Of a stretch of DNA of 64,000 nt, positions 17,530 to 25,900 are shown in pieces. Location of the stretch: the NCBI GenBank assembly GCA_017399185.1, contig JAFQEA010000002.1, forward strand, positions 173,492 to 237,491, in the 5' to 3' direction. Below the pieces are notes generated by a model. The model did no database searches. It had not been told where the DNA came from and worked only from the letters and a program-made list of their open reading frames with translations. The first letter of the stretch is position 1, and the number at the start of each line of letters is the position of its first letter. This DNA is from Clostridia bacterium. Its GTDB lineage: Bacteria > Bacillota > Clostridia > Christensenellales > Borkfalkiaceae. The translations under genes and the position numbers were made by a program.

Positions 17530-17736
17530 ATGAAGAATAATTGCTTTGGGAAAAAGTTAAAAGAACTACGTATTGATAAGGGTCTTTCACAGCAAAAGCT
17601 TGGTGAGCTTTTAGGCTTTTGCAATCAAACAATAAGCTTTTGGGAAAGCGGCAGTCGTGAGCCTGATCTTGACACGCTTGTTAAAATTGCCCACTTTTTT
17701 GGCGTGTCTGTTGATGAATTATTGGAAGATAATTAA
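17530..17736 (+). CDS. XRE-family HTH transcriptional regulator
   Basis: 68 residues, essentially just a Cro/C1-type helix-turn-helix domain (LGKKLKEL...GLSQQKLGELL...QTISFWESGSREPDLDTLVKIA), ending DELLEDN, which is typical of small clostridial XRE regulators. It is the only substantial plus-strand gene in the window. Divergent to the small lipoprotein gene, it shares an intergenic region with two palindromic sites that overlap both promoters. The simplest reading is an autoregulating repressor of that lipoprotein. Confidence 0.88.
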   Translation: MKNNCFGKKLKELRIDKGLSQQKLGELLGFCNQTISFWESGSREPDLDTLVKIAHFFGVSVDELLEDN

Positions 17737-17811
17737 GCCGATTTTTTTTCTAAATTTTTATTTTTAATTCTAACTATTTATTGAGATAATCGACCTATAG
17801 AAGGACTTTTT

Positions 17812-17842
17812 AAAAGGCGGTGGTATTTTTCCACCGCCTTTT
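17812..17842 (+). terminator. Intrinsic terminator of the XRE gene
   Basis: Stem AAAAGGCGGTGG / CCACCGCCTTTT with a short loop, 75 bp after the stop codon of the XRE gene. The A and T runs on both sides could make it bidirectional. Confidence 0.8.
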
Positions 17843-17849
17843 AAGTGTA

Positions 17850-18060
17850 AATTTATAATTAATAAGGCTTGCCCGCAGGCGTTTTGCTGGGCAATTAATA
17901 ATGAATAGTGAATAGTGAATAATTATGGTAATTTTGCTCGCCACGCTCGCAAAGCTTGATTAAATTGAAATAATACGCCGTTAGTATATACCAAGACGTT
18001 GTCATCCTGAGCCCCACCACGTGGGGCGTCAGGACCCCCTAATCTATCCTGTTACCTTTT
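17850..18060. repeat. Second modular repeat cluster
   Basis: It holds the same vocabulary as the 16.2-16.8 kb cluster: GAATAGTGAATAATTATGG, a GCTCGC...GCTCGCAAAGCTT block, and GTTGTCATCCTGA-G followed by a different palindrome (GCCCCA-CCACG-TGGGGC) and GTCAGGA. No gene is seen in 17737-18136. Confidence 0.7.
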
Positions 18061-18066
18061 AGCCAT

Positions 18067-18098
18067 TAAAAAAAGCAGGGCAACTACCCTGCTTTTTT
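18067..18098. terminator. Bidirectional intrinsic terminator
   Basis: AAAAAAGCAGGG-CAACTA-CCCTGCTTTTTT. It lies downstream of the truncated LRR gene on the minus strand. A CGACCTATAG box follows at 18108-18117. Confidence 0.8.
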
Positions 18099-18136
18099 GC
18101 CGTTAACCGACCTATAGGCCGACATTTGCTTATTTT

Positions 18137-18856
18137 TTACACATCGTCATAATTATAAGTTATAGTATAATCTCCTGCTTTATCATCCCAGTTACTAGAC
18201 TTCTCAATTCCATTCCATTGTTCCTGTGTTCCACGGTATTTTATACTTGTTAAGCTACTACATCCATAGAACGCTTCATTACCAATATATGTTACGTTGT
18301 CGCCTATAACTACGCTTTCTAAACTTCTACAATTATAAAACGCCCAACTACCAATAGAAGTTACGCTGTCAGGTATAACCACGCTTGTTAAACTACTACA
18401 CCCATTGAACGCATCATTACGAATAAATGTTACGTTGTCGCCTATAACTACGCTTTCTAAACTGCTACAATTATAAAACGCCCAAGCATCAATATCGGTT
18501 ACGCTGTCAGGTATTACCACACTTGTTAAACTACTACACCCATTGAACGCAGAAACATCAATACATCTTATTCCATTACCTATAACCACGCTTGTTAAAC
18601 CAGTACAATATTGAAAAGCTTCATTATCAAGAGTAGTTACACTGTCAGGTATTACTACGCTTGTTAAACCATTACAACAGGCGAACGCCCCTTCACCAAT
18701 GGTAGTTACACTGTTAGGTATTACTACACTTGCTAAACTACCACAACCATAGAACGCATCATTACCAATAGAAGTTACTTTGTTACCTATAACTACGCTT
18801 TTTAAACCATTGCAACCGTAGAACGTATTACCATATATATAAGTTACGCTGCTAAC
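18137..18856 (-). pseudogene. BspA-like leucine-rich-repeat protein gene, 5' truncated by the integrated element
   Basis: The frame is open from a TGA at 18914-18916 down to TAA at 18137 and encodes about ten 23-residue repeats of the form SLTSVVIPDSVTSIGxxAFxxC, then a tail ending in NYNYDDV. BspA-like repeats are usually found in surface proteins. No ATG, GTG or TTG start is found before an internal GTG at 18589. The repeat pattern stops matching around 18855, inside the last codons of the overlapping serine-recombinase gene, so the upstream part has been separated by insertion. The remaining fragment has no signal peptide and is probably inactive. Confidence 0.8.
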
Positions 18857-20622
18857 GATACCGAGTTTACACCCCCTATAATAGACTGTCCCGATAAAAC
18901 GGGTTGGTCTATTTCACAAGCTACCATAGGGAGATTGTCGTTATCCTCAATTCTCGCGGGAACTGTTATGAGTTCGGTTGCCGGAGCTTGCAATCTGTCC
19001 GACAAGCCGTTCTCATACATATCCATTTTTATATTAACGTGGATTTCAACTCTATCACGGAAAATATCTATGCGGTCAACCACTTGATACAACATAGCCT
19101 TTTGTCCGTCCACCTCTTGATCTTCAAAGTCCGTTTCCCACGATTGCATTTTACTGTTGAGTTCAAAAACGCTATTTCGGCTGCTCGTCAATCCCTCAAG
19201 CTCTCGTTCCTTGTTTTCAATCTGCTCGGCACTACTCTTGACTTCAAGCTCCTTTTTCGATAACAGTTCTTGCAACATTGTACTGTCAAAGCGGCTTTCT
19301 CCGATAAGAGATTTTACAACCTCGTCTTTTAATGCACTCAATTCCTTTACCGTTCTTGTTTGGGCGGCAAGCAACCTCGACAATTCATTTTTCGCCACCT
19401 TTATTTGTTCCTCAACTCTTTCAAGATACGATACGGATAAGTCTTGTGTATTCAGAGTTGAGATATACTTTTTAAGAGCGTCTATCACAACTCTTTCCAC
19501 TTTCTTCGCACTATACGTTGACTGTCCCTGACAAGGATTTTCGGTAGGATACCTTACCGAACGGCAACGATATTTAGGAATATACGTTCTTTGCTCTTTA
19601 CCGTCCACAATAACAGTTTTGCTCTTGCCTTGAAACGAGGTCATCTTCTCGCCACAATATCCGCAAAACATAAGTCCCGCTAAAAGCATAGAGCCGTAGT
19701 TGGTGTTCTTGATACCTTTCTTTCGGGTCGCTCGTTTCTCCATAACCTCTTGTGTTGCGTTCCATTCTTCTTCGGGAATGATAACGAGTTCAGGCATAAA
19801 CGGAGATACAACTTTTGGATTTCCGCGTTCGTTCTTTTTCTGTCTCAACTCATAGTAACCCTTGTAGATCGGATTAGTTAAAATCTGTCTTACTTGGGTA
19901 TTCGTCCACAAGCCACCGTGTCTTGTCTTGTAGCCGTTGTCATTCAGATACTTTGCGATAGCCCAACACCCCATATTTCGTTCTCTTGCAAGGAAATACA
20001 TCAAACGAACTACGGGAGCTTCGCCGTCCTCGTCCACCGTAATATCAAGTACGGGTTTACCCTTATAGTTGTTTCGTCCGTTATTAACCATTTTGTAGCC
20101 ATAGGCAGTAGCACCGCCACGATAACGCCCCTCGGTAACGGCTTGCACAATAGCGTCCGATACACGTTGAGAGGTCTTTCGGCTCTCGCCCTCGGCTTGC
20201 CAATAGCGGATATAGGTTATGAGCTTGCTTGTATGGTCTTTCGCGCTGATTTCTCCCTCGGTATAAGAGAATACCGTAATTCCTCTTTGGTTGAGATAAG
20301 ATACAATCAACGGTGTTTCGTCTGCGATACGTCCGAGACGGTCTGACATATAAATTACGAGTATATCAAACTCTCTGCGATCTGCCATTTTCTTTATGTC
20401 TTGAATGGCATCTCGGTCATTTGCCGATACCTTAAAACCCGATACGCCACCCTCGGTAAATACTTTTACTAAATCCCAACCTTTCGACTCAACGAACGGC
20501 AAAAGGATTGATTTCTGTTGCGGTATATCAAAATCGTGTTCGCGGTCAGTCTGTTGTTTAGAGGACGCACGAAGTAATACAACGGCTCTTTTTGCTAATT
20601 CTTTATTCAATGCTAATGTCAT
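18844..20622 (-). CDS. Large serine recombinase (integrase) of the conjugative element
   Basis: 592 residues from ATG at 20622, chosen for its AAAGGAG site. The resolvase domain carries the catalytic serine in LLRASSKQQ (Ser20) and the SDRLGR helix. The recombinase domain follows (AKYLNDNGYKTRHGG...). A zinc-ribbon has Cys pairs at CGYCG and CRS...NPC, and there is a Lys/Glu coiled coil at about 400-480. These enzymes integrate and excise elements by a two-base staggered cut without long target duplications. Its last codons overlap, in another frame, the LRR gene that it appears to have interrupted, so the stop codon probably lies in target DNA. Confidence 0.92.
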   Translation of the reverse strand: MTLALNKELAKRAVVLLRASSKQQTDREHDFDIPQQKSILLPFVESKGWDLVKVFTEGGVSGFKVSANDRDAIQDIKKMADRREFDILVIYMSDRLGRIADETPLIVSYLNQRGITVFSYTEGEISAKDHTSKLITYIRYWQAEGESRKTSQRVSDAIVQAVTEGRYRGGATAYGYKMVNNGRNNYKGKPVLDITVDEDGEAPVVRLMYFLARERNMGCWAIAKYLNDNGYKTRHGGLWTNTQVRQILTNPIYKGYYELRQKKNERGNPKVVSPFMPELVIIPEEEWNATQEVMEKRATRKKGIKNTNYGSMLLAGLMFCGYCGEKMTSFQGKSKTVIVDGKEQRTYIPKYRCRSVRYPTENPCQGQSTYSAKKVERVVIDALKKYISTLNTQDLSVSYLERVEEQIKVAKNELSRLLAAQTRTVKELSALKDEVVKSLIGESRFDSTMLQELLSKKELEVKSSAEQIENKERELEGLTSSRNSVFELNSKMQSWETDFEDQEVDGQKAMLYQVVDRIDIFRDRVEIHVNIKMDMYENGLSDRLQAPATELITVPARIEDNDNLPMVACEIDQPVLSGQSIIGGVNSVSLAA

Positions 20623-20647
20623 AGTTTTTACTCTCCTTTTACAAAAA

Positions 20648-20690
20648 ATAGAGGGTCTGACTGTTCTTCTGAACAATCAAACCCTCCAAG
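20648..20690 (-). terminator. Hairpin between the two recombinase genes
   Basis: On the minus strand an imperfect stem GGAGGGTTTGATTGTTC / GAACAGTCAGACCCTC has loop AGAA and is followed by TATTTTTTG, as in an intrinsic terminator or attenuator. It could lower read-through into the integrase. Confidence 0.65.
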
Positions 20691-20718
20691 TTATCCAACG
20701 GATTATGATTATCTTTAT

Positions 20719-21129
20719 TTAGTTGTAACGGATTTTCCGTCTGCGGTTGTGTAGGCTTCTGTTGCACACGATAACCTTAAACCGTTTGCGATATAGATCG
20801 GGTAACTTATCGGGGGTTATTTCTCCCTCGTCCACCGATACTATTTTCACGCCTCGCTCATTGAGATATTTAATTTCCTCTGTTGTTACATCAGGCGAAA
20901 AGTCTAACACATCAAAGTTCTCAACAAGTATCACATCACACTCATCATACCTTGCCATTTGGCGAAAGTTTCGGAGTTTCATTATGTCCGCTTTTCCATA
21001 TTCAAGGATTGTGCGAACTGCTTTCATTCCACACTCTTTACAATAGAAAGAGAGGACTTGATTTTGTCGTGTCAAGTCCTCTGTGTTTCCCATTTCAGAC
21101 CGACACCATAATACTGCTCTTTGGCTCAT
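20719..21129 (-). CDS. Resolvase-like protein, probably catalytically inactive
   Basis: 136 residues from ATG at 21129, preceded by AAGGAGG. It has only the resolvase N-terminal fold: RAVLWCRSEMG at about 4-14 where active enzymes have RAVxYxRVS, and VENFDVLDFSPDV where they have KxDRLxRS. The LNERGVKIVSVDEGE segment still matches. There is no DNA-binding recombinase domain, and the arginines that support catalysis are replaced. It is encoded 96 bp upstream of the integrase. It may regulate the integrase or the direction of recombination, or be a relic. The assignment rests on motif comparison by eye. Confidence 0.7.
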   Translation of the reverse strand: MSQRAVLWCRSEMGNTEDLTRQNQVLSFYCKECGMKAVRTILEYGKADIMKLRNFRQMARYDECDVILVENFDVLDFSPDVTTEEIKYLNERGVKIVSVDEGEITPDKLPDLYRKRFKVIVCNRSLHNRRRKIRYN

Positions 21130-21221
21130 ATATACTGCCTCCTTATGATATTCTTTTATCATAACAGTAACAGATTTTAGTGCCGTTCGGTTAGTTAAAC
21201 TGTTATATTCGATTTTTTGGT

Positions 21222-21428
21222 TTATGCGGTTTGACGAGACTTGATATAAAGGTCAATATCATTGACAATATATCTTGATCCCGTTGTATGCAACACCTCA
21301 TAAAAATCTTGGATATATTCGCATACCGAATATTTGTTGAACAAGGTCATAACTTCCTTGCCCGTCATTCCTTTTTGGTTTTTGTATTCTTCAACACAAA
21401 GCACCATAAACGGTAATTCTTTGCTCAT
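21222..21428 (-). CDS. DUF3791-type small protein
   Basis: 68 residues. The pattern FMVLCVEEYKNQKGMTGKEV...LFNKYSVCEYIQDFYEVLHTTG...IVNDIDLYI matches DUF3791, a small protein commonly encoded next to DUF3990 proteins. It is last of a four-gene minus-strand cluster. By analogy with paired small genes it could be the antidote of the DUF3990 protein, but that is inference. Confidence 0.78.
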   Translation of the reverse strand: MSKELPFMVLCVEEYKNQKGMTGKEVMTLFNKYSVCEYIQDFYEVLHTTGSRYIVNDIDLYIKSRQTA

Positions 21429-21431
21429 ATC

Positions 21432-21668
21432 TCATTCCTCCGGAAATACAATTTCTCCCGTTTCCTTTTCGTGTTTCCACATTGTATAAACGGTCATAGG
21501 GCTGAAATGCCACATCTTCGTTTCTTCCTTTGCAAGCATTTCATAGGTCTTTGAATGATAAAACTCATTCATCGCAGTAATATCATCAAGTCCTTCGTTC
21601 TTCACGATAAGATCAACAGTTTGCGGTATGAGCGCGATACTCAATATAGAATTGAACTTCTCGTCCAT
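21432..21668 (-). CDS. Small protein of the DUF3990 cluster
   Basis: 78 residues, acidic, predicted helical (LIVKNEGLDDITAMNEFYHSKTY...LAKEETKMWHFSP). I recognise it only as the type of small gene that sits between DUF3990 and DUF3791 genes in clostridial elements. It lies 3 bp from both neighbours, so translation is coupled. Function unknown. Confidence 0.7.
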   Translation of the reverse strand: MDEKFNSILSIALIPQTVDLIVKNEGLDDITAMNEFYHSKTYEMLAKEETKMWHFSPMTVYTMWKHEKETGEIVFPEE

Positions 21669-21671
21669 ATA

Positions 21672-22151
21672 TCACACCCCCTCGGATTTGACGAATTTCA
21701 AGAGTGAAATTGCCTCGTTTGTCGCAAATACATATTGGTCAAACAATTTCTTGATCTTCAAGGCTTCAAGTGCTTGTTCTTTGGTTAAAAGTCCCGTCGA
21801 GTACACTTGGAGCGTTCTGTAAACATCATCATTTGCAACTGCACCGATTATAAGGTCGTATTGCTCTCCGTCATACGTTCCGTTTCTATGTGCGGAAACA
21901 AAGTCGAGCCATTCCTCATCAGGAGCATTGAAACGCTTGATTTTAAGTAGTTCACTACCGATATTATCGTCTATCTCATATACATTGACTGTCGGTGTTC
22001 CACCTCTGCGTATCACAACCTTTTTGGCGAAGTTTTCCGCTTGTGCCTTGTTGGTTGTAGTATAAAAGCCGTATCCGAAGTCAAGAAATCTGTTTTGTTC
22101 GATAAGTCTCGGCTTTTCCACTACCATATTACTGCCGTGATATAATATCAT
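21672..22151 (-). CDS. DUF3990 protein, ADP-ribosyltransferase-like fold candidate
   Basis: 159 residues. The N-terminal ILYHGSN (2-8), [20 protein letters not shown] (23-42) and [12 protein letters not shown] (98-109) are hallmarks of DUF3990. Its LYHGS...GFYxTT pattern resembles the NAD-binding core of ADP-ribosyltransferases. Family knowledge is thin, so an NAD-dependent toxin or modifier is a hypothesis. The start overlaps the upstream 101-residue gene by 4 bp. The cluster has its own consensus promoter at 22472-22500. Confidence 0.78.
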   Translation of the reverse strand: MILYHGSNMVVEKPRLIEQNRFLDFGYGFYTTTNKAQAENFAKKVVIRRGGTPTVNVYEIDDNIGSELLKIKRFNAPDEEWLDFVSAHRNGTYDGEQYDLIIGAVANDDVYRTLQVYSTGLLTKEQALEALKIKKLFDQYVFATNEAISLLKFVKSEGV

Positions 22152-22453
22152 AACATAGCCTCCAACTTCTTAATTTGTACCTTTTCTTCTTTTAACTTTT
22201 TAATCATTTCTTCTATCTGACTACGGCGGGTAAGTTGTTCACGAACTGCCGTTAAACTTTCCTCGTCCTTGCCGATATATTTACTCACTACCTTTTTTCC
22301 GTCACGATAATACAGATAATAATAGGTCTTTCCGTTTACGGTTTTAGGTGTTATTTTTCCTCTCGGTAGTGTTTCAAGCTCTTTTGTGTATTCGGTTATC
22401 ATATTCTCGTTTCGGGCTTCTTCACGAGAAATAACCGTCATAAGCATACTCAT
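22148..22453 (-). CDS. Small coiled-coil protein opening the DUF3990 cluster (DUF6788-like)
   Basis: 101 residues as drawn. An alternative ATG at 22402 ([15 protein letters not shown]) may be the true start, because the upstream one leaves a leader of only about ten bases. The core [21 protein letters not shown]...[12 protein letters not shown] resembles DUF6788. The C-terminal 40 residues are a Lys/Glu helix, probably a coiled coil. It is the first gene after a perfect TTGACA-17-TATAAT promoter. Its role is unknown; it may bind DNA or neutralise the DUF3990 protein. Confidence 0.72.
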   Translation of the reverse strand: MSMLMTVISREEARNENMITEYTKELETLPRGKITPKTVNGKTYYYLYYRDGKKVVSKYIGKDEESLTAVREQLTRRSQIEEMIKKLKEEKVQIKKLEAML

Positions 22454-22471
22454 TCTTCATCACCCACTAAT

Positions 22472-22500
22472 ATTATACCCAACTTTTTTATTTTTGTCAA
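22472..22500 (-). promoter_or_regulatory. Consensus promoter of the DUF3990 cluster
   Basis: On the minus strand, -35 TTGACA (22495-22500), a 17-bp spacer and -10 TATAAT (22472-22477). Both boxes are perfect, so this is strong constitutive-type expression, independent of the long operon upstream. Confidence 0.85.
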
Positions 22501-22543
22501 TAGTTTTTGTTGGATAAAAAGAAAAATAAGTATTATTTATTGA

Positions 22544-22575
22544 AAACGGGAGCTTTCAATGCGAAAGCCCCCGTT
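22544..22575 (-). terminator. Terminator at the end of the long element operon
   Basis: On the minus strand AACGGGGGCTTTC / GAAAGCTCCCGTT with loop GCATT is followed by TTC. It separates the 22580-22891 gene from the DUF3990 cluster. Confidence 0.7.
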
Positions 22576-22579
22576 AGAT

Positions 22580-22891
22580 TTATGCGGCTTTCTCGCCGTT
22601 TCGATATTTTTCCAAGCAAACGCCAACATCAAAATTGTTGCGAATACTACTACGGATTTTGTCCTCAACCCCACTTTCCACACTTGCAGGAAAAACGAGA
22701 ATTGCCCACATTTCCGCTTCGTCATTGTATCGGACGAGTTCGCCCGATCCGTCTGCGTACACTCTCCGTAAGAACGTATCTCCGCGTACCTCTGCAAAGC
22801 CCTCACTAACAAGGGCTTTGCCTACGTTTTTAACGCTTCTCGGATATTCGTGTATCTCAAATTCTCGGTGTACTATTTTCTTTCTTCCCAA
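22580..22891 (-). CDS. Small element protein of unknown function
   Basis: 103 residues from TTG at 22891, preceded by AAAGGAGG. It begins MGRKKIVHREFEIHEYPRS and contains VYADGSGELVRYNDEAEMWAI, suggesting an alpha/beta fold. I do not recognise a family. It follows the methylase-helicase gene by 14 bp, so it is the last gene of the long operon before the terminator. Confidence 0.68.
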   Translation of the reverse strand: MGRKKIVHREFEIHEYPRSVKNVGKALVSEGFAEVRGDTFLRRVYADGSGELVRYNDEAEMWAILVFPASVESGVEDKIRSSIRNNFDVGVCLEKYRNGEKAA

Positions 22892-22905
22892 TATCAGCCT
22901 CCTTT

Positions 22906-25900
22906 TTATGCTATTTCAACTTCTTCTTCGCTTTCGTCCAAGATTTCGATTTTCGGAACTTCGCCCGTTTCGTCCTCAAGGACAATATTTTCTTTGGTAT
23001 GTCCTAAATCAAGCTCCGCATTGATTTCCGCAAGCTCGGATTGCAGGGCTTCCATTTCCGTTTGGTGTTCAAAGGGCTTGTCAACCTCGGCTTTCGCAAC
23101 GATCAATTCTTGCTCGGCTCGTTCCTTACGCTCATATCCGTATTTGATTTCCTTTTCAAAATCGTTCGTTACGTTCTCCATACGGGAGATTGTACCCACA
23201 TCACTATCGGAAATTTCCACCTCATACTGTCCGTTGCCAACCAACTTTAAGTAGTGTTTATCCCACCTTTTCTCCGTAGGCACAATGCCAAAGCCTCGGA
23301 AATATCCGATTGTCTTTCCAACGTATTGCCCGGATTTCACGGCTTTTATCAACAACGCGCCCGCGTCCTTACGTTCCTCAAAGAACTGTTTACCAATCTG
23401 AATTTGGTCTCCCTTATGCAAATCTCTTGTTTTTACATCGGCTTTCAGGCTCTCAATGGAACGCACGATTGCGCCTATCTGTTCGGGAGCGCGGATTATG
23501 GCTTCTTGCATACGATAACGGTTGTTTCGGTGGTCTTTTTCAAGAACACTCAACTGTCCGAGTTGTTGTTCTATCTCCATTTTACGCCGTATCTTCGGGT
23601 TATCGGAAACGATTGCTTTGACTTCCGCATAAGACAAGGTTGCCTCGTCTATATCGTCAGCCTCACGGATAGTATAATCCCCCTTGTTGATCTGCGAGAT
23701 AAAGCGTTGTTTGGATTCAAGCAACTGATAAGAATATGCGTCAAAGGTACGTTTGGTAACGTAAGTATAAATTGCCACACTCTCGTTTTCGTTGCCTTGT
23801 CTCACAATTCGTCCCTCGCGCTGCTCCAAGTCAGACGGTCTGTACGGGGTATCAAGGTGGTGTAAAGCCACCAACTTATTTTGGATATTCGTGCCTGCAC
23901 CGCATTTCTCGGTAGAGCCGATCAATACGCGGATTTCGCCACGGCGTACACGGTCAAATAAGTCTTGCTTTTGTTGGTCGGTTTTGGCATCGTGAATAAA
24001 AGCAACCTCATCTTTCGGCACACCGAGATTGACGAGCTTTACCTTTATATCGTTATACACATCAAAGTCTTGCGTGGGGTCATAATCCTCAAAGTTTTTC
24101 TTCGGGGTTGACATATCACAAAAGACTATCTGCGTACTACGCGCCTCTTGTGTTTCGCTCCATATCTTATAGATATTGCCGATACATACGTTTACCTTGT
24201 GTTCTGCCCGGTCAGGTAGTGACGGGTCATAGCAACGAGGGTCAAGGGCTATCATCTTGCCATCGTGCGTAACGCATAACATATTGTCTATGTTCGGTTT
24301 TACACCGCCACCCGCTATTGCCTCGGAGCGTTCCACTATCAAGTCATTTAAGCGTAAAATATCGTCTGTCGGCTCTATCTCAACAAGATACCTATTCGCA
24401 TCGGGAACGGGTAAGTTCAACATATCTGCCGTTTTTACATCGGCAAAGCTGCGATACATTTTCAAGAGTTCGGGTAGGTTTTTGAACTTTGCGACACGGG
24501 TTTTAGAACGGTAGCCTTGCCCACTCGGAGCAAGTTCAAGAGCCGTTATCGTCTCCGTAAAGTTCGCCGCCCAAGTATCAAAGAACTGCAAGCCTCTATC
24601 TTCAAGCTCTCGTCTTTGCAGATAGGTCTGCAACGTGAACATTTCCACAAGTGAATTGCTGATCGGCGTTCCCGTTGCGAACACCACGCCCTTGTCTCCG
24701 CCTCTCATTTCGTTTATAAGCTCACATTTCATATCCATATCGGTTGAGCGTTGCGACATAGCGCGGCTGATACCCGATACGTTGTTCATTCTTGTAAAAA
24801 TGAACTTGTTTTTATATTTGTGGGCTTCGTCCACAAAGAGATAGTCCACGCCCAAGTCCTCAAACTTTAACAGATCGTCTTTCTTACCCTCTGCTGTGAG
24901 CTTTTCAAGGAGCGCACGTTTGTTCTTCAGAGTACGTTGCAAATCCTTTACGGTATGGCGTTTGTTCTCGTTTTCCTTTTCTTCAACAATAGCGCGTTCA
25001 ATCATATCTATCTCTCGGTTAAGGCGTTCCTCTTGCCGTTCCTTTGAAATAGGAACTCTCTCAAAGCTCGACATAGCAATAATAACCGCGTCCCAATCTC
25101 CCGTTGCCACCTTTGCGACAAACCGTTTGCGGCTTGTTTTCTCAAAGTCCTTTTTGGTTGCCATAAGCAAGTTAGCATTGGGGTAAAGTGTTCTGAACTC
25201 GTTAGCCCATTGAACTACCAAGTGGTTAGGTACTACGATAATCGGCTTTTGGGCTGTGCCTATCTCTCGGAGCTTCATACAAGCGGCGGCAATTTCAAAG
25301 GTTTTGCCTGCGCCTACGGAATGGTGTAAAAGCGTATTGTCTCCCATAAGAATACGAGCCACCGCGTCCTTTTGATACGGCTTTAACGTGATTTCAGGAT
25401 TCATACCCGGAAATTGCAGATAACTTCCGTCATACTGCGGTACAACCGTTGTATTGAATATCTCGTTATACTTTGCGACAAGGTATTCACGGCGTTGCGG
25501 GTCATCGAAAATCCACCTACGGAAAGCCTCTTGCAATTTCTTTTGTCTTTCGCGTACCGCTATGGTTTCTTCCTTGTTGGTAACGCGCTTTTTCTTTCCG
25601 TCCGCTTCTTCGATTTCGTCCGTTATTGTCGGGGTCTGTTGGTTAAGACACCGTTCAAACACCTCGTATGCGTCCATTCTGCCCGTACCGTAAACTTGTC
25701 TCACGTTGACACCGTAACGCATATTACTTGATTTGTGTACTTGCCACTCTCCCGTGAATTGATTTTGAGAAACGGTCAGGTCATCTTCATAATACGGATT
25801 GATACCGATTGTTTCGATAAGGAACTGTCTGTAATATTTTGCATCTATCCAACTCGCACCGATATTTACACCGATCTCGCCTGCGGTCAGGGGCGCGGGT

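Noticed and set aside
16200..18060. CRISPR array
   Set aside because: The repeats are irregular in length and spacing, the units contain hairpins with different sequences, and no spacer-repeat alternation or cas genes are present.
18137..18850. Tandem DNA repeat as a CRISPR or satellite
   Set aside because: The 69-bp periodicity encodes 23-residue BspA-type leucine-rich repeats in one open frame.
18844..20622. Tyrosine-type integrase or tRNA attachment site
   Set aside because: The protein has serine-recombinase motifs and a zinc ribbon, and no tRNA gene or tRNA 3' end is visible at the junction.
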